Below, one piece after another: positions 25,386 through 33,581 of a stretch of 64,000 nt of DNA. This stretch comes from Hyphomicrobiales bacterium (GTDB lineage Bacteria; Pseudomonadota; Alphaproteobacteria; Rhizobiales; Rhizobiaceae). Each line of letters opens with the position of its first letter. Position 1 is the stretch's first letter. The position numbers and the translations under genes were made by a program. Location: contig UCJA01000025.1 of NCBI GenBank assembly GCA_900472675.1, positions 1 to 64,000 on the forward strand, in the 5' to 3' direction. Under the pieces are notes generated by a model. The model worked only from the letters and a program-made list of their open reading frames with translations. It was not told the DNA's origin and did not search any database.

Positions 25386-26698
25386 GCGGCGATCTCTTCA
25401 CCCCCAAGCTTCCTGAAGGGGTCGCCAATCGGCGGCCTCTTGCCGACCGGCTGCGGCCGACATCCCTCGGTGAGGTCACCGGCCAGCCGCACCTGACCGG
25501 CGAAGACGGCGTGCTGCGACGGATGATCGCCTCAGGCTCCCTCGGCTCGATGATCTTCTGGGGACCGCCCGGCACCGGCAAGACCACGGTGGCGCGCCTG
25601 CTGTCGGGCGAGGCGGGTCTGGCCTTCGAGCAGATCTCCGCGATCTTCTCCGGCGTGGCCGATCTCAAGAGGGTGTTCGAGGGTGCCCGCCTGAGGCGCA
25701 TGGACGGCCGCCAGACGCTTCTCTTTGTCGATGAGATCCACCGCTTCAACCGGGCCCAGCAGGATAGCTTCCTGCCGGTCATGGAAGACGGCACGGTGAT
25801 CCTGGTGGGCGCCACCACCGAAAACCCGAGCTTCGAACTCAACGCCGCTCTTCTGTCGCGGGCGAGGGTGCTGACCTTCCGCAGCCATGATGAAGAAAGC
25901 CTGGCTGAACTTCTGCAGCGGGCGGAAGAGGTGGAGGCAAAGCCGCTGCCGCTTGATGCTGATGCCCGTGCGACATTGCTGCGCATGGCAGACGGCGATG
26001 GCCGCGCGGTGCTAACGCTCGCCGAAGAGATCTGGCGCGCGGCACGGCCGGACGAGGTCTTCGATACGGCAGCGCTCACCCAGATCGTCCAGCGCCGTGC
26101 GCCCGTCTACGACAAGGCGCAGGAGGGGCACTACAATCTCATTTCCGCGCTGCATAAATCCGTGCGCGGTTCGGACCCCGATGCAGCGCTCTACTACCTC
26201 GCACGCATGCTGGATGCCGGTGAGGATCCGCTCTATCTCGGGCGGCGGCTGGTGCGGATGGCGGTCGAGGATATCGGACTGGCCGATCCGCAGGCCCTGG
26301 TTGTCTGCAACGCGGCCAAGGACGCCTACGACTACCTCGGCTCGCCGGAAGGCGAACTCGCGTTGGCGCAGGCCTGCGTCTATCTGGCGACGGCGCCGAA
26401 GTCGAATGCGGTCTACGTGGCCTACAAGGCTGCCATGCGCACGGCCAAGGAGCACGGCTCCCTGCTGCCGCCGAAGCACGTGCTGAACGCACCGACGAAG
26501 CTGATGAAAACCGAAGGCTATGGCGACGGCTACCGCTACGACCACGACGAGCCGGACGCCTTCTCGGGCCAGAACTATTTTCCGGAGAAGCTCGGGCGGC
26601 AGGTGTTTTACGATCCGCCGGAGCGTGGTTTCGAGCGCGATATCAAGAAGCGCCTCGAGTGGTGGTCTAGGCTGCGCAAGGAGCGTGGCGAGACTTGA
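25382..26698 (+). CDS. rarA: Replication-associated recombination protein A (AAA+ ATPase)
   Basis: RarA/MgsA, a clamp-loader-like ATPase acting at stalled replication forks. 438 residues: Walker A GPPGTGKTT at 61-69, Walker B LLFVDEIHRF at 113-122, sensor 1 GATTENPSF near 140, then the tetramerisation C-terminal domain with EDIGLADPQAL and AAKDAYDYLGSPEGE. Coupled to the upstream protease gene (ATGA). The deg-rarA pairing is a conserved neighbourhood in rhizobia as far as I recall, rather than a functional link. Confidence 0.97.
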   Translation: MSGDLFTPKLPEGVANRRPLADRLRPTSLGEVTGQPHLTGEDGVLRRMIASGSLGSMIFWGPPGTGKTTVARLLSGEAGLAFEQISAIFSGVADLKRVFEGARLRRMDGRQTLLFVDEIHRFNRAQQDSFLPVMEDGTVILVGATTENPSFELNAALLSRARVLTFRSHDEESLAELLQRAEEVEAKPLPLDADARATLLRMADGDGRAVLTLAEEIWRAARPDEVFDTAALTQIVQRRAPVYDKAQEGHYNLISALHKSVRGSDPDAALYYLARMLDAGEDPLYLGRRLVRMAVEDIGLADPQALVVCNAAKDAYDYLGSPEGELALAQACVYLATAPKSNAVYVAYKAAMRTAKEHGSLLPPKHVLNAPTKLMKTEGYGDGYRYDHDEPDAFSGQNYFPEKLGRQVFYDPPERGFERDIKKRLEWWSRLRKERGET

Positions 26699-26710
26699 AC
26701 GGTTTTAGCC

Positions 26711-27025
26711 TCAGGAGGCCTGCCTGTGCGCCTGGCTTGCTGCCGGCGCGGCAATCACTTTGACGGAGGATTCGGCCAGCCCGTGATGACCTTCCATGTC
26801 GACGATCAGGTGCCAGTGGCCGCTCTCCGGCACCGCCAGCCGCACGGGCGACTTGCGCGCAACTCCCCCGATATACTTGAAGTCCAACAGCTCCGTGAAG
26901 CGCTGGAAATTTGCAGGCGTCACCAGACGGATGTTGTTCACAGCGCTTAGGGTCACTTCGACGGTCGTGCCGGCACGCAGTGCCTTCAGATCATAATGCG
27001 TAAAGCGGAAGTTCGGCCCGGCCAT
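26711..27025 (-). CDS. DUF1883 domain-containing protein
   Basis: 104 residues from the ATG preceded by GAGGGTAAAG (MAGPNFRFTHYDLKAL); an upstream in-frame start at 27052 is less likely. The whole protein is the DUF1883 fold: GTTVEVTLSAVNNIRLVTP, then FKYIGGVARKSPVRLAVP and GHWHLIVDMEG. Members occur alone or fused to TIR domains; biochemical function is unknown. No signal or membrane segment. Convergent with rarA. Confidence 0.75.
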   Translation of the reverse strand: MAGPNFRFTHYDLKALRAGTTVEVTLSAVNNIRLVTPANFQRFTELLDFKYIGGVARKSPVRLAVPESGHWHLIVDMEGHHGLAESSVKVIAAPAASQAHRQAS

Positions 27026-27093
27026 CTTTACCCTCGTCGCTGCCCAGTCCATCGGTTCCCAAAGAGTCTAGCGGCCTCCAGTTAAAGAAGCGT

Positions 27094-27119
27094 GGAACCG
27101 ATTGGCATGTTGAGGGGTT
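27094..27119 (+). promoter_or_regulatory. EcfG-type promoter motif ahead of the candidate small RNA
   Basis: GGAAC at 27094-27098 and GGTT at 27116-27119, 17 bases apart. This fits the GGAAC-N16/17-sGTT (GGAAC-N18/19-TT) pattern of alphaproteobacterial general-stress sigma factors, the best of the four such motifs in the window. Predicted start of transcription is about 27125. Confidence 0.5.
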
Positions 27120-27123
27120 TATG

Positions 27124-27268
27124 TCTCGAAGGCCACGCGTGATTGCACCTCACGACAGTGGTTAGACATTACGAAATCCAGTGGGATCCACACCCTGTGA
27201 TTTCGCAAAATAATAACTTTGACCTCCACACCTCAAAATCCCGCTGTTAACCGCAGCGGGATTTTTTT
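27124..27268 (+). ncRNA. Candidate stress-induced small RNA (about 145 nt)
   Basis: This intergenic stretch has a GGAAC-type promoter at its start and a textbook terminator at its end but no credible reading frame. Between them CGAAATC at 27172-27178 pairs with GATTTCG at 27199-27205, enclosing GTGG-GAT-CCAC. A single-stranded segment then carries CCTCC at 27223-27227, an anti-Shine-Dalgarno-type seed seen in several rhizobial trans-acting RNAs. The 5' end is inferred. I do not match it to a named family. Confidence 0.5.
27235..27268 (+). terminator. Intrinsic terminator of the candidate small RNA
   Basis: AAAATCCCGCTG pairs perfectly with CAGCGGGATTTT (12 bp, 7-base loop) and is followed by more T (seven in a row in total). 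No protein gene on + ends near it, which argues for a non-coding transcript. Confidence 0.8.
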
Positions 27269-27467
27269 CGTCTGGACGACGGAATGAAGACGAGGAAAAT
27301 CAAGCCTATAGCGTCGACGCCGGACTCAATCTGGGAGGCGGTTGATTCAAGACATTAACGCTGTCGCCAGCCGTGTCCAGACGCTGGGAATGCTTCGACT
27401 TTTGGGGAGCGTTCAACGCAAGACGGCGCCTGCGATGAGGCGCCTCTACTTGCGAAATGACGGAAGT

Positions 27468-27686
27468 TTAGTGCTGCAGGTTTGCGGGCAGCAGTTCGGT
27501 GCGGCGCAACTCGTCTACGGCAGCTACCGCTTCCTCGACGGACCAGCCGGCCCGGATGGCAGCGGCGATCATCTTCACCTCTGCTTCCTCCTCGAGCGCC
27601 AGGAACATTGGCTCCAGAGCTTCCTTGACGGTCAGGATGTGCTCCTTGGCGGAGGGTACGGAGTGTTGTGCGGCGGACATGGGCAT
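27468..27686 (-). CDS. Small conserved-looking protein of unknown function
   Basis: 72 residues from ATG 27686 (MPMSAAQHSVPSAKEH), which has AGGAG about 10 bases upstream; a GTG at 27716 would add ten residues but falls at the predicted transcription start. The sequence is mostly amphipathic helix (EHILTVKEALEPMFLALEEEAEVKMIAAAI, in two parts) with an alanine-rich second helix. No signal or membrane segment. A GGAAC-N18-TT motif lies just upstream, so stress control is plausible. I do not recognise a named family. Confidence 0.6.
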   Translation of the reverse strand: MPMSAAQHSVPSAKEHILTVKEALEPMFLALEEEAEVKMIAAAIRAGWSVEEAVAAVDELRRTELLPANLQH

Positions 27687-27727
27687 GGACGCGGTGCTCC
27701 TCTCTGTTTCGTTCACGAATCTATCAC

Positions 27728-27752
27728 AATAGCCGCGAACACAAAAAGTTCC
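27728..27752 (-). promoter_or_regulatory. Candidate EcfG-type promoter of the 72-residue protein gene
   Basis: Read on the minus strand: GGAAC (27752-27748), 18 bases, TT (27729-27728). The predicted start near 27720 is about 35 bases before the ATG at 27686, a sensible geometry. Confidence 0.35.
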
Positions 27753-27857
27753 CTGACCTTTGGTTTTATTTTGGTTCGAACTGCGGGCTTTGACTGTCGC
27801 GAAACGGAACAGGGGCCGCGTGAGCGACCCCTGTTTGTCAAAGACGGCAGGTCTTGC

Positions 27858-29381
27858 TTAGCGCAGCGACTGCGGCAGCATCGACGATGGGAAGTCCTGG
27901 TAGGACACCGGCCGCAGGAAGCGGTAGATGGCGAGCGTGCCGACCGAGGTCGAGCGTCCGTCCGCCGTTGCCGGGAAGGGGCCGCCATGCACCATCGCAG
28001 GCGAAACTTCCACGCCGGTGCCGAAGCCGTTGACCAGCAGACGGCCTGCCAGCATTTCGAGCTTCAGACGAAGCCGTGCTGCATCGTCCATGTCCGCCGG
28101 GTCCACGTGCAGCGCAACGGTCAGCTGGCCTTCAAGACCATCCAGCACGCCTTCCAGTTCGTTCATGTCACGGCAGGTGACGACGAGCCCGGCGGCGCCG
28201 AACACTTCATCCTGCAGTTCGTGATGAGCCTGAAAGGCTGCAGCACTGGTCTGGAACAGCGAGGCGACACCGTCGAATTCGCCGCCGGTTTTGCCCTTGG
28301 CGACCAGTGTCACTTCCGGATGCTGCTCCAGCCGCGCAACGCCGTCGCAATACGCCTTGCTGATGGAGCCCGTGAGCATGGTCTGTGCCGGCATGTCGGG
28401 CAGGAGCTGCCCAGCCTTGGCAACGAAGGTGTCGAGGTCTGCACCTTCCAGAGCAATGAGCAGGCCCGGGTTGGTGCAGAACTGGCCGGCACCGAGCACC
28501 AGCGAGCTCACGAAGCCGGTGGCAATCTGCTCGGCCCGGTTCTTGAGGGCACCCGGGAACAGGATGACCGGGTTGATGCTGCTCATTTCCGCATAGACCG
28601 GGATAGGCTGCTTGCGCTCGGACGCGATCTTCATGAGCGCCATGCCGCCACGGCGCGAGCCGGTGAAGCCGACGGCGCGAATGCGCGGATCAGCGACCAG
28701 CGCCTGGCCGACGTCCAGGCCGGTATCGAACAGCAGGGCAAACACACCGGCAGGCAGGCCAGACTTTTCGACCGCCTTTTGGACGGCACGGCCGACCAGT
28801 TCCGATGTGCCCGGATGTGCGGAATGCGCCTTCACCACGACGGGGCAGCCGGCAGCCAGTGCCGATGCGGTGTCACCACCGGCGACGGAGAAGGCGAGCG
28901 GGAAGTTGGAGGCGCCGAACACGGCAACCGGACCGACCGGAACGTTGCGCAGACGCAGATCCGGCTTCGGGGCCGGCTTGCGTTCTGGATTGGCCGGGTC
29001 AAACCGCAGTTCCTGGAAGCGGCCTTCGCGCACTTCCTTGGCAAACAGTCGCAGCTGGCCCGTGGTGCGGCCGCGTTCGCCTTCGAGGCGTCCGCGCGGA
29101 AGACCGGTCTCGGCCATGGCACGCACGACGAGATCATCGCCGATCGCTTCGATTTCCGAGGCAATCGCCTCCAGGAAGGCAGCGCGATCCTCAAGAGAGG
29201 TTTCGCGGTAGACGTCGAAGGCCTCCCAGGCCAGCTTCGTCGCGGTCTCCACGTCGGTCTTGGTCGCGCCGCCGAACGAACCTTCCAGAGGCTTGCCGGT
29301 CGATGCTTCGGTCGCAGAGAACTCGCCGTTCGTGCCGCGCGTTTCCTTGCCTCCGATCATGAGGTTGCCGCTTATGGTCAT
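27858..29381 (-). CDS. Aldehyde dehydrogenase, alpha-ketoglutaric semialdehyde (2,5-dioxovalerate) type
   Basis: Oxidises 2,5-dioxopentanoate to 2-oxoglutarate, the last step of non-phosphorylative pentose, hexarate and hydroxyproline breakdown, in close family members. 507 residues from ATG 29381, preceded by AAGGATA. Residues Asn159 (FGASNFPLAFS), Lys184, Glu265 and the catalytic Cys302 (GAGQFCTNPG) are in place. The AGGDTASALAAGCPVVVKAH segment is typical of this subgroup. The substrate is inferred from similarity; a link to the aconitase X gene at 35434 is possible. Confidence 0.85.
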   Translation of the reverse strand: MTISGNLMIGGKETRGTNGEFSATEASTGKPLEGSFGGATKTDVETATKLAWEAFDVYRETSLEDRAAFLEAIASEIEAIGDDLVVRAMAETGLPRGRLEGERGRTTGQLRLFAKEVREGRFQELRFDPANPERKPAPKPDLRLRNVPVGPVAVFGASNFPLAFSVAGGDTASALAAGCPVVVKAHSAHPGTSELVGRAVQKAVEKSGLPAGVFALLFDTGLDVGQALVADPRIRAVGFTGSRRGGMALMKIASERKQPIPVYAEMSSINPVILFPGALKNRAEQIATGFVSSLVLGAGQFCTNPGLLIALEGADLDTFVAKAGQLLPDMPAQTMLTGSISKAYCDGVARLEQHPEVTLVAKGKTGGEFDGVASLFQTSAAAFQAHHELQDEVFGAAGLVVTCRDMNELEGVLDGLEGQLTVALHVDPADMDDAARLRLKLEMLAGRLLVNGFGTGVEVSPAMVHGGPFPATADGRSTSVGTLAIYRFLRPVSYQDFPSSMLPQSLR

Positions 29382-29570
29382 AGGATATCCTTTTCGATCA
29401 TGGCTCTGTACGTGCAATATGGTGATCTGACGCGGGCAGTTCTACCGGCGCGCACGCGCTGAGGGAAGCCTGTCATCTAAAAAGTATGATTATATCGGAG
29501 GGAAATGGCGTTGCGGCCGTGGCGCACCAGTTTGAGCCCTGCGCGGTTCGTGGCCGCAGACTTGCAACCC

Positions 29571-29591
29571 CTGCAGGCCTTCGTGGCCTGC
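29571..29591. repeat. Perfect 8-bp inverted repeat
   Basis: TGCAGGCC-TTCGT-GGCCTGCA in the gap between the aldehyde dehydrogenase start and the small gene ending at 29626. It could be a terminator for the minus-strand small gene, but no T run follows on either strand. Confidence 0.35.
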
Positions 29592-29625
29592 ATCACGTTC
29601 GCGATCCTGCGAACCGAGGCGTCCG

Positions 29626-29823
29626 TTAATGGCGCTCGTTCATGGCGCGGTAGAAATAGTCGGCGCGTTCCTGGCGCAGACGCTCGACGCCCAAATCGAC
29701 GAACCGCTTCTTTGCGTTCTCCAGGCTGCTTGCAAAGGCATCCTTGTCGATCCCGTCCGCTTCCATCACCATCCGGATAAGCGGGTCGGTCATGGCTTCT
29801 GTTATCGTCAGGTCTTCCATCAT
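29626..29823 (-). CDS. Small protein of unknown function
   Basis: 65 residues from ATG 29823, chosen because AAGGAGG lies 6 bases upstream; an in-frame upstream extension lacks such a site. MMEDLTITEAMTDPLIRMVM leads into a mostly helical, charged sequence with a C-terminal QERADYFYRAMNERH. Soluble, with no signal peptide. I do not recognise a named family; comparable short helical proteins are common in rhizobia. Confidence 0.6.
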   Translation of the reverse strand: MMEDLTITEAMTDPLIRMVMEADGIDKDAFASSLENAKKRFVDLGVERLRQERADYFYRAMNERH

Positions 29824-30151
29824 CGCGATCCTCCTTGGTGCCCGCAAAGATCTAGAGGAGGATTGCGACCGGAATGTCTCAATCGGCACGATTCACGAAC
29901 TTGTGCTTGGCGCCGCTCGCCACGAGGTCGGGGCTGCTCACGCGACTGTGACAGCCGTTTTGTCGCAGCCAGGCATGGCACCCGGCGCGGTTAATACAGT
30001 GTTTAGAAATTCATGAAAATGAAGAGGGACCGGTGCAGGACTGGCAGCGCGTTCAAAGGGGTCGGGGTGGACCGCGTGAACCGTCCTGTGGCGTGAACCG
30101 GATGTATCGCCTGCGCATCCGCCGTTTAGCAGGCTTTGTATGGAGTAGAAA
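29824..30151. other. Intergenic region, 328 bases, no gene seen
   Basis: Divergent promoter region between the 65-residue protein gene (minus) and the outer-membrane protein gene (plus). One imperfect inverted repeat is visible, CTGTGACA at 29946 with TGTCGCAG at 29961. The stretch near 29990-30020 is A/T-richer (GGTTAATACAGTGTTTAG) and may hold the promoter of the outer-membrane gene. No convincing reading frame or RNA gene. Confidence 0.5.
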
Positions 30152-30793
30152 ATGACCTTCAAACCCCTCGCGATAGCTGCATCTGCCGCCTTCTTGCTGC
30201 CCGTCCTGTCTGCGCCTCTTCTGGCTGCCGACCTGACGAACAATTATCAGGAACCGCCTGCCTACAGTGAGCCTGCAGCCGCAACCAGCGACTGGTCCGG
30301 CCCCTATGTCGGCGTCCACGGCGGCGTGACTTCGCCGAAGATCAATCCCTTCGCCGGTGGCAAGGGCATGAACCTGGGCGTTCACGGCGGCTACAATGCC
30401 GATCTCGGCGGTGCCGTGGTTGGTGGCGAACTCGATTATTCCTATCTCGGCGATGCTAACGTCAAGGTTAGCGGCGGAAGGCTCAGCGAGCGCCACCGTC
30501 TTGCTGCCAAGGCGAAGGCCGGCGTGCCTCTCGACCAGACCCTGGTCTACGCGACCGGTGGTCTTGCCATGACCAACTTCCGCGACAAGGGCGACGTGTC
30601 CGGTCCTGACGGCTGGAAGCCCGGCCTGCTGCTCGGCGCCGGCGTCGAGCACAAGCTGACCAGCAACATCTCCGCGCGTGTCGAATACGACTACGTCATG
30701 ACCAGCGGCGTTCGTAGCTATAGCAACGGCAACGGCAGCAAGCGCGACGTGAGCGACCATTCCGTCACCGCAGGTGTCAACTACAAGTTCTAG
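30152..30793 (+). CDS. Omp25/Omp31-like outer membrane beta-barrel protein
   Basis: 213 residues: signal peptide with cleavage near LLAA-DL (residue 25), a short tyrosine/proline-rich linker, then alternating beta-strand sequence (WSGPYVGVHGG, VVGGELDYSYLGD, ISARVEYDYVMTSG) ending in aromatic NYKF, the beta-barrel C-terminal signature. The WSGPYVG start is typical of the Omp25/31 (RopB-like) family in rhizobia and Brucella. GGAG lies ahead of the ATG. Ended by a 13-bp hairpin. Confidence 0.88.
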   Translation: MTFKPLAIAASAAFLLPVLSAPLLAADLTNNYQEPPAYSEPAAATSDWSGPYVGVHGGVTSPKINPFAGGKGMNLGVHGGYNADLGGAVVGGELDYSYLGDANVKVSGGRLSERHRLAAKAKAGVPLDQTLVYATGGLAMTNFRDKGDVSGPDGWKPGLLLGAGVEHKLTSNISARVEYDYVMTSGVRSYSNGNGSKRDVSDHSVTAGVNYKF

Positions 30794-30823
30794 CTCGATC
30801 CGCTTCGGATCTCCGAATAAATC

Positions 30824-30860
30824 AACGCCGCCGCGTACCCTATATGGACGCGGCGGCGTT
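30824..30860 (+). terminator. Hairpin after the Omp25/31-like gene
   Basis: AACGCCGCCGCGT and ACGCGGCGGCGTT form a perfect 13-bp GC-rich stem with an 11-base loop, followed by the weakly T-rich CTCATTTT. Probable terminator, shared with the convergent gene ending at 30911. Confidence 0.65.
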
Positions 30861-30910
30861 CTCATTTTGGCGGCGGCGGCAGCGGTTGCCCGAACCACCG
30901 CTCGCCAGCG

Positions 30911-31450
30911 TTAGTTATCGACAACCTGTTGCGCCACCACGCTGACAATCACCTGGTCGCTGCCCTTGGGATAGCGCGGAATGGCGATGGTGATGGCGCC
31001 TTCGCGTCCCGCCACATCGGCCGCATAGCGTTTGTAGATCGTATCCTCGCCCGTCTCCTCGCCAAGGGATTTGGCCTTGGCGCGCAGCACCAGCGCCTTG
31101 TCGAAGGCATTTGCATCGGTGCCGGAAACCGCGAGCGTACAGCCTTCGACCGGCTTGCCGGCAACCTCCGCCTTGTAGACGACAAGCGCCTTGAATGGCT
31201 CGGCATCTCCCTTGCTGGCGATCCAGCCTTCGATCGACGAGGGCTCTCCGACCGGCGTGAAGGCCATGGCCATATCGGCCGCCAGCGCCGGCCATTCCTC
31301 CTGCTTCGCCAGCGCCACCGTCTTGTCGAACCTTGGACCCTCCGCCAGGCAGCGCGCGGCAAATGTTTCGATGGCCGGTCCCACGTCATCCGCCCGGGCA
31401 AGCGCCGGGACAAGGAGAATTGGCAGAAGGAGGCAGGCGGCACGCTTCAT
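30911..31450 (-). CDS. Secreted protein of unknown function
   Basis: 179 residues with a clear signal peptide (MKRAACLLLPILLVPALARA, residues 1-20). The mature protein begins with ETFAARCLAEGPRFDKTVALA and contains a second cysteine near residue 103 (VEGCTLAVSG), so one disulfide is likely. It ends in a hydrophobic strand-like VIVSVVAQQVVDN. I do not recognise a named family. It is followed on the same strand, 83 bases before it in transcription order, by nothing obviously linked; the copper cluster lies upstream. Confidence 0.65.
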   Translation of the reverse strand: MKRAACLLLPILLVPALARADDVGPAIETFAARCLAEGPRFDKTVALAKQEEWPALAADMAMAFTPVGEPSSIEGWIASKGDAEPFKALVVYKAEVAGKPVEGCTLAVSGTDANAFDKALVLRAKAKSLGEETGEDTIYKRYAADVAGREGAITIAIPRYPKGSDQVIVSVVAQQVVDN

Positions 31451-31532
31451 GGGGTGTCATTCCGGTTCGGGGATCTTGATCGGCAGGCGCAACGAGATCG
31501 ACAAAGCATCGCGGCTTTTTGATGTAGAGGTC

Positions 31533-32423
31533 TTATCCGCCGAACGGGTCGAGCGTGCCGAACCACGCGACAAGGCCGATCACGGCGATCGACGCCGCTA
31601 TCTCGGCAAGCGTCCCGACAAAGAGCGCGCGGCTTGCCGAAAGCGAGCGCGCCATCCGGGGCACGAGATAGTAGCGGTTGAACAGGGCTGCCATCACCAT
31701 CAGCACCACCAGCACGATCTTCATCGACAGCAGGAACTGGTAGGGCCTGCTCCAGTCGGTCGGCAAATGCCCGAGGATCAGCAGAGTATTGGCAAGGCCC
31801 GAGACCAGCACCAGCGCAACGGCGCCGTGGCCGGCAAACGAGAACCGGCTGAGCGCGAGGCGCGCATCGCCGCCTGCGTCGTCATGGTCGAGCTCCTGCA
31901 GCAGGAAAAGGACCGGCAGAAGCGCACCGAGCCAGGCGCCGCCCGCAAGCACGTGCAGAAGGTCGTTCGACCGGTGGACGAAGCCAGTCAGTCCGTCGTG
32001 CATCACCGCATGTCCGGTAAAGGTCAGCGACACCAAAAGGCCGGCGGCGGCAAGCGCGGTCAGCGGCAGCTGCAGGCGGGCAGGCGTGGCAAGGCTGATG
32101 ACGCAGAGCAGCGCGACAGCTGTCACCTGCCATATCCAAGCGGTGCCGGTGGATGTCTCTGTCGCCACGGCCTGCAGCGTCGAAAAGTCGAGTGCTTCGT
32201 CCCAGCCGCCGCCGAGAAGCGCGCCCTGGATGGGTAGCGAGGTCACGGCCGCCATGACGGCAAGCAGCAGAGCCGCAACCCGCCAAAACCAAAGCCGCTG
32301 CCAGATCCGCGCGCTGAGCCCCGCTGAAACCAGAAGCCACAGATAGGCCGCCGCACCCCAGAGAAACAGTGCCGCGAGATCTCCGCCAAAGCGCGCGGCA
32401 ACAAGCGCAGTTTCCGGCGTCAT
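31533..32423 (-). CDS. copD: CopD-like copper resistance membrane protein
   Basis: Inner-membrane partner of CopC in copper handling. ATG 32423 shares one base with the copC stop (TGATG) and gives 296 residues with about eight hydrophobic helices. Conserved CopD features include histidines in TGHAVMH and NDLLHVLAGGAWLGALLPV and the end motif GLANTLLILG with SLMKIVLVV-like helix (LLSMKIVLVVLMVMAALFNR, read in two parts). A GTG one codon upstream is an alternative start. Last gene of the ctaG-copC-copD group. Confidence 0.88.
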   Translation of the reverse strand: MTPETALVAARFGGDLAALFLWGAAAYLWLLVSAGLSARIWQRLWFWRVAALLLAVMAAVTSLPIQGALLGGGWDEALDFSTLQAVATETSTGTAWIWQVTAVALLCVISLATPARLQLPLTALAAAGLLVSLTFTGHAVMHDGLTGFVHRSNDLLHVLAGGAWLGALLPVLFLLQELDHDDAGGDARLALSRFSFAGHGAVALVLVSGLANTLLILGHLPTDWSRPYQFLLSMKIVLVVLMVMAALFNRYYLVPRMARSLSASRALFVGTLAEIAASIAVIGLVAWFGTLDPFGG

Positions 32424-32773
32424 CACGGCGTGACGGTAAACGCAAAGCTGCCCTTTGTCTTGTGCCCGTCATTGGAAAGCACATGCCAGTCGACCCGGTA
32501 GGCGCCGGGTGCGAGCGGCTTGTTGACCGGAACGGCAAGCGTCTTGTCGCCTTGGCTAAGTTGCGCGGCGCCGGTCTCGCTTGCGGTGCCGCCCGGACCG
32601 GCCAGCGTGATGCCGCTGAACTTGAGATTGAGCGTTTCGGTAAAGGTCAGACTGATCTGCGCCGGAGATGCAGTCGACGCGCCATTGGCCGGTGTAGAGG
32701 AAGTCAGCTGGGCATGCGCAAGGGCGGCGGAAGCACTCAGGCAGGCGAGGGCGGCAATGGCGAAGCGTTTCAT
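32423..32773 (-). CDS. copC: CopC-like periplasmic copper-binding protein
   Basis: 116 residues. Signal peptide ends at ALA (residues 17-19), so the mature protein starts with His20, the amino-terminal copper(II) ligand of the family; the later D..H pair is in YRVDWHVLSNDGH. AQLTSSTPANGA and the final KGSFAFTV are family hallmarks. AAGGA lies 6 bases ahead of ATG 32773; the frame upstream of it lacks a signal peptide context. Translationally linked to copD, and 43 bases downstream of the ctaG-like gene. Confidence 0.92.
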   Translation of the reverse strand: MKRFAIAALACLSASAALAHAQLTSSTPANGASTASPAQISLTFTETLNLKFSGITLAGPGGTASETGAAQLSQGDKTLAVPVNKPLAPGAYRVDWHVLSNDGHKTKGSFAFTVTP

Positions 32774-32816
32774 GGCAGGTCCTTGGCTGAGCACGGAAGT
32801 TCTTGTTCGAGCCTGC

Positions 32817-33581
32817 TTATCGCACGCCCGACGTCGCGTCCGCACCCCCTAACGCCCCGCCGAGCGCAGCCTGCGCCATCAGGTCGCGGATCCGCACCAG
32901 GAAGGCGGCCACGTAGATCAGCGATGCCGGAACCCACATCAGGAGGCCGGCGAGTTGCTGGTCCTCGAGGGCCGAAATCCCGTAGGCTTCGGTCGTGAGG
33001 AAATGCGCCTCGAACATCGGTGCCGACGCAAAAGTGAGGATCGCGCCGAGCAGGCTCATCTGCAGCAGCGTGCCGGCGCAGGCACCCAGGCCGGCGCCGA
33101 TGCGCCGCGGGTGGAGAATGTCCCGCCACAAAAGCACGGCGGTCACCAGCAGCGGCACTTCCATGATCCAGTAGGCGGCGCTGCTGGAGAGCGCAAAGGC
33201 ATAAGGCCCCGGCAGGTGCCAGGCCCAAAGGATTACGGTGTGGCCGAGGAAACTCGCAGATGCGGGAATGCGATCAAGCAGGCGGTTGTTCTGCGGAAGC
33301 AGGAGGGCGGCGAGCGGCGCGGCAAGCGAGATGAGGATGACGTGATGAAGGGCGCGGGCTGAAAACAGAGCCGAACTCAGTGCACAGAGCGGCGAAACGA
33401 AGGCGACGACGAGAAGGATGAGCAGCAGAACTGCGTCGCGCGCACCGGTGCCGGATCGTCGGTAACGCCACAGGACGAACGCCAGACCACCGAGCGCGCA
33501 CATCAGTACGGGATCCGTGTTCCACCGTAAAAGGAGGTCCTGGGGCGCGGGCGCGGCGCCGCAATAGGGATCGATCTGCAC
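32817..33581 (-). CDS. CtaG-like (caa3-type) cytochrome c oxidase assembly protein
   Basis: 254 residues from a GTG start, with about seven hydrophobic helices. The SPLCALSSALFSARALHHVIL and FLGHTVILWAWHLPGPYAFAL segments (read in parts) and the later ALEDQQLAGLLMWVP motif are typical of the caa3_CtaG family, implicated in copper delivery to oxidase. It is not the Cox11-type CtaG. It heads the minus-strand group with copC and copD, consistent with a shared copper role. Confidence 0.85.
   Translation of the reverse strand: MQIDPYCGAAPAPQDLLLRWNTDPVLMCALGGLAFVLWRYRRSGTGARDAVLLLILLVVAFVSPLCALSSALFSARALHHVILISLAAPLAALLLPQNNRLLDRIPASASFLGHTVILWAWHLPGPYAFALSSSAAYWIMEVPLLVTAVLLWRDILHPRRIGAGLGACAGTLLQMSLLGAILTFASAPMFEAHFLTTEAYGISALEDQQLAGLLMWVPASLIYVAAFLVRIRDLMAQAALGGALGGADATSGVR

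Noticed and set aside
27342..29462. 706-codon open frame on + across the aldehyde dehydrogenase
   Set aside because: Antisense to two convincing minus-strand genes; amino-acid composition (many Arg, Gly, His) is typical of a shadow frame.
29505..29780. 91-codon open frame on + with a good GGAGG site
   Set aside because: Its second half runs antisense to the 65-residue protein gene and its sequence is Arg/Pro-rich shadow-like. The ribosome binding site is noteworthy, so I record it but do not list it.
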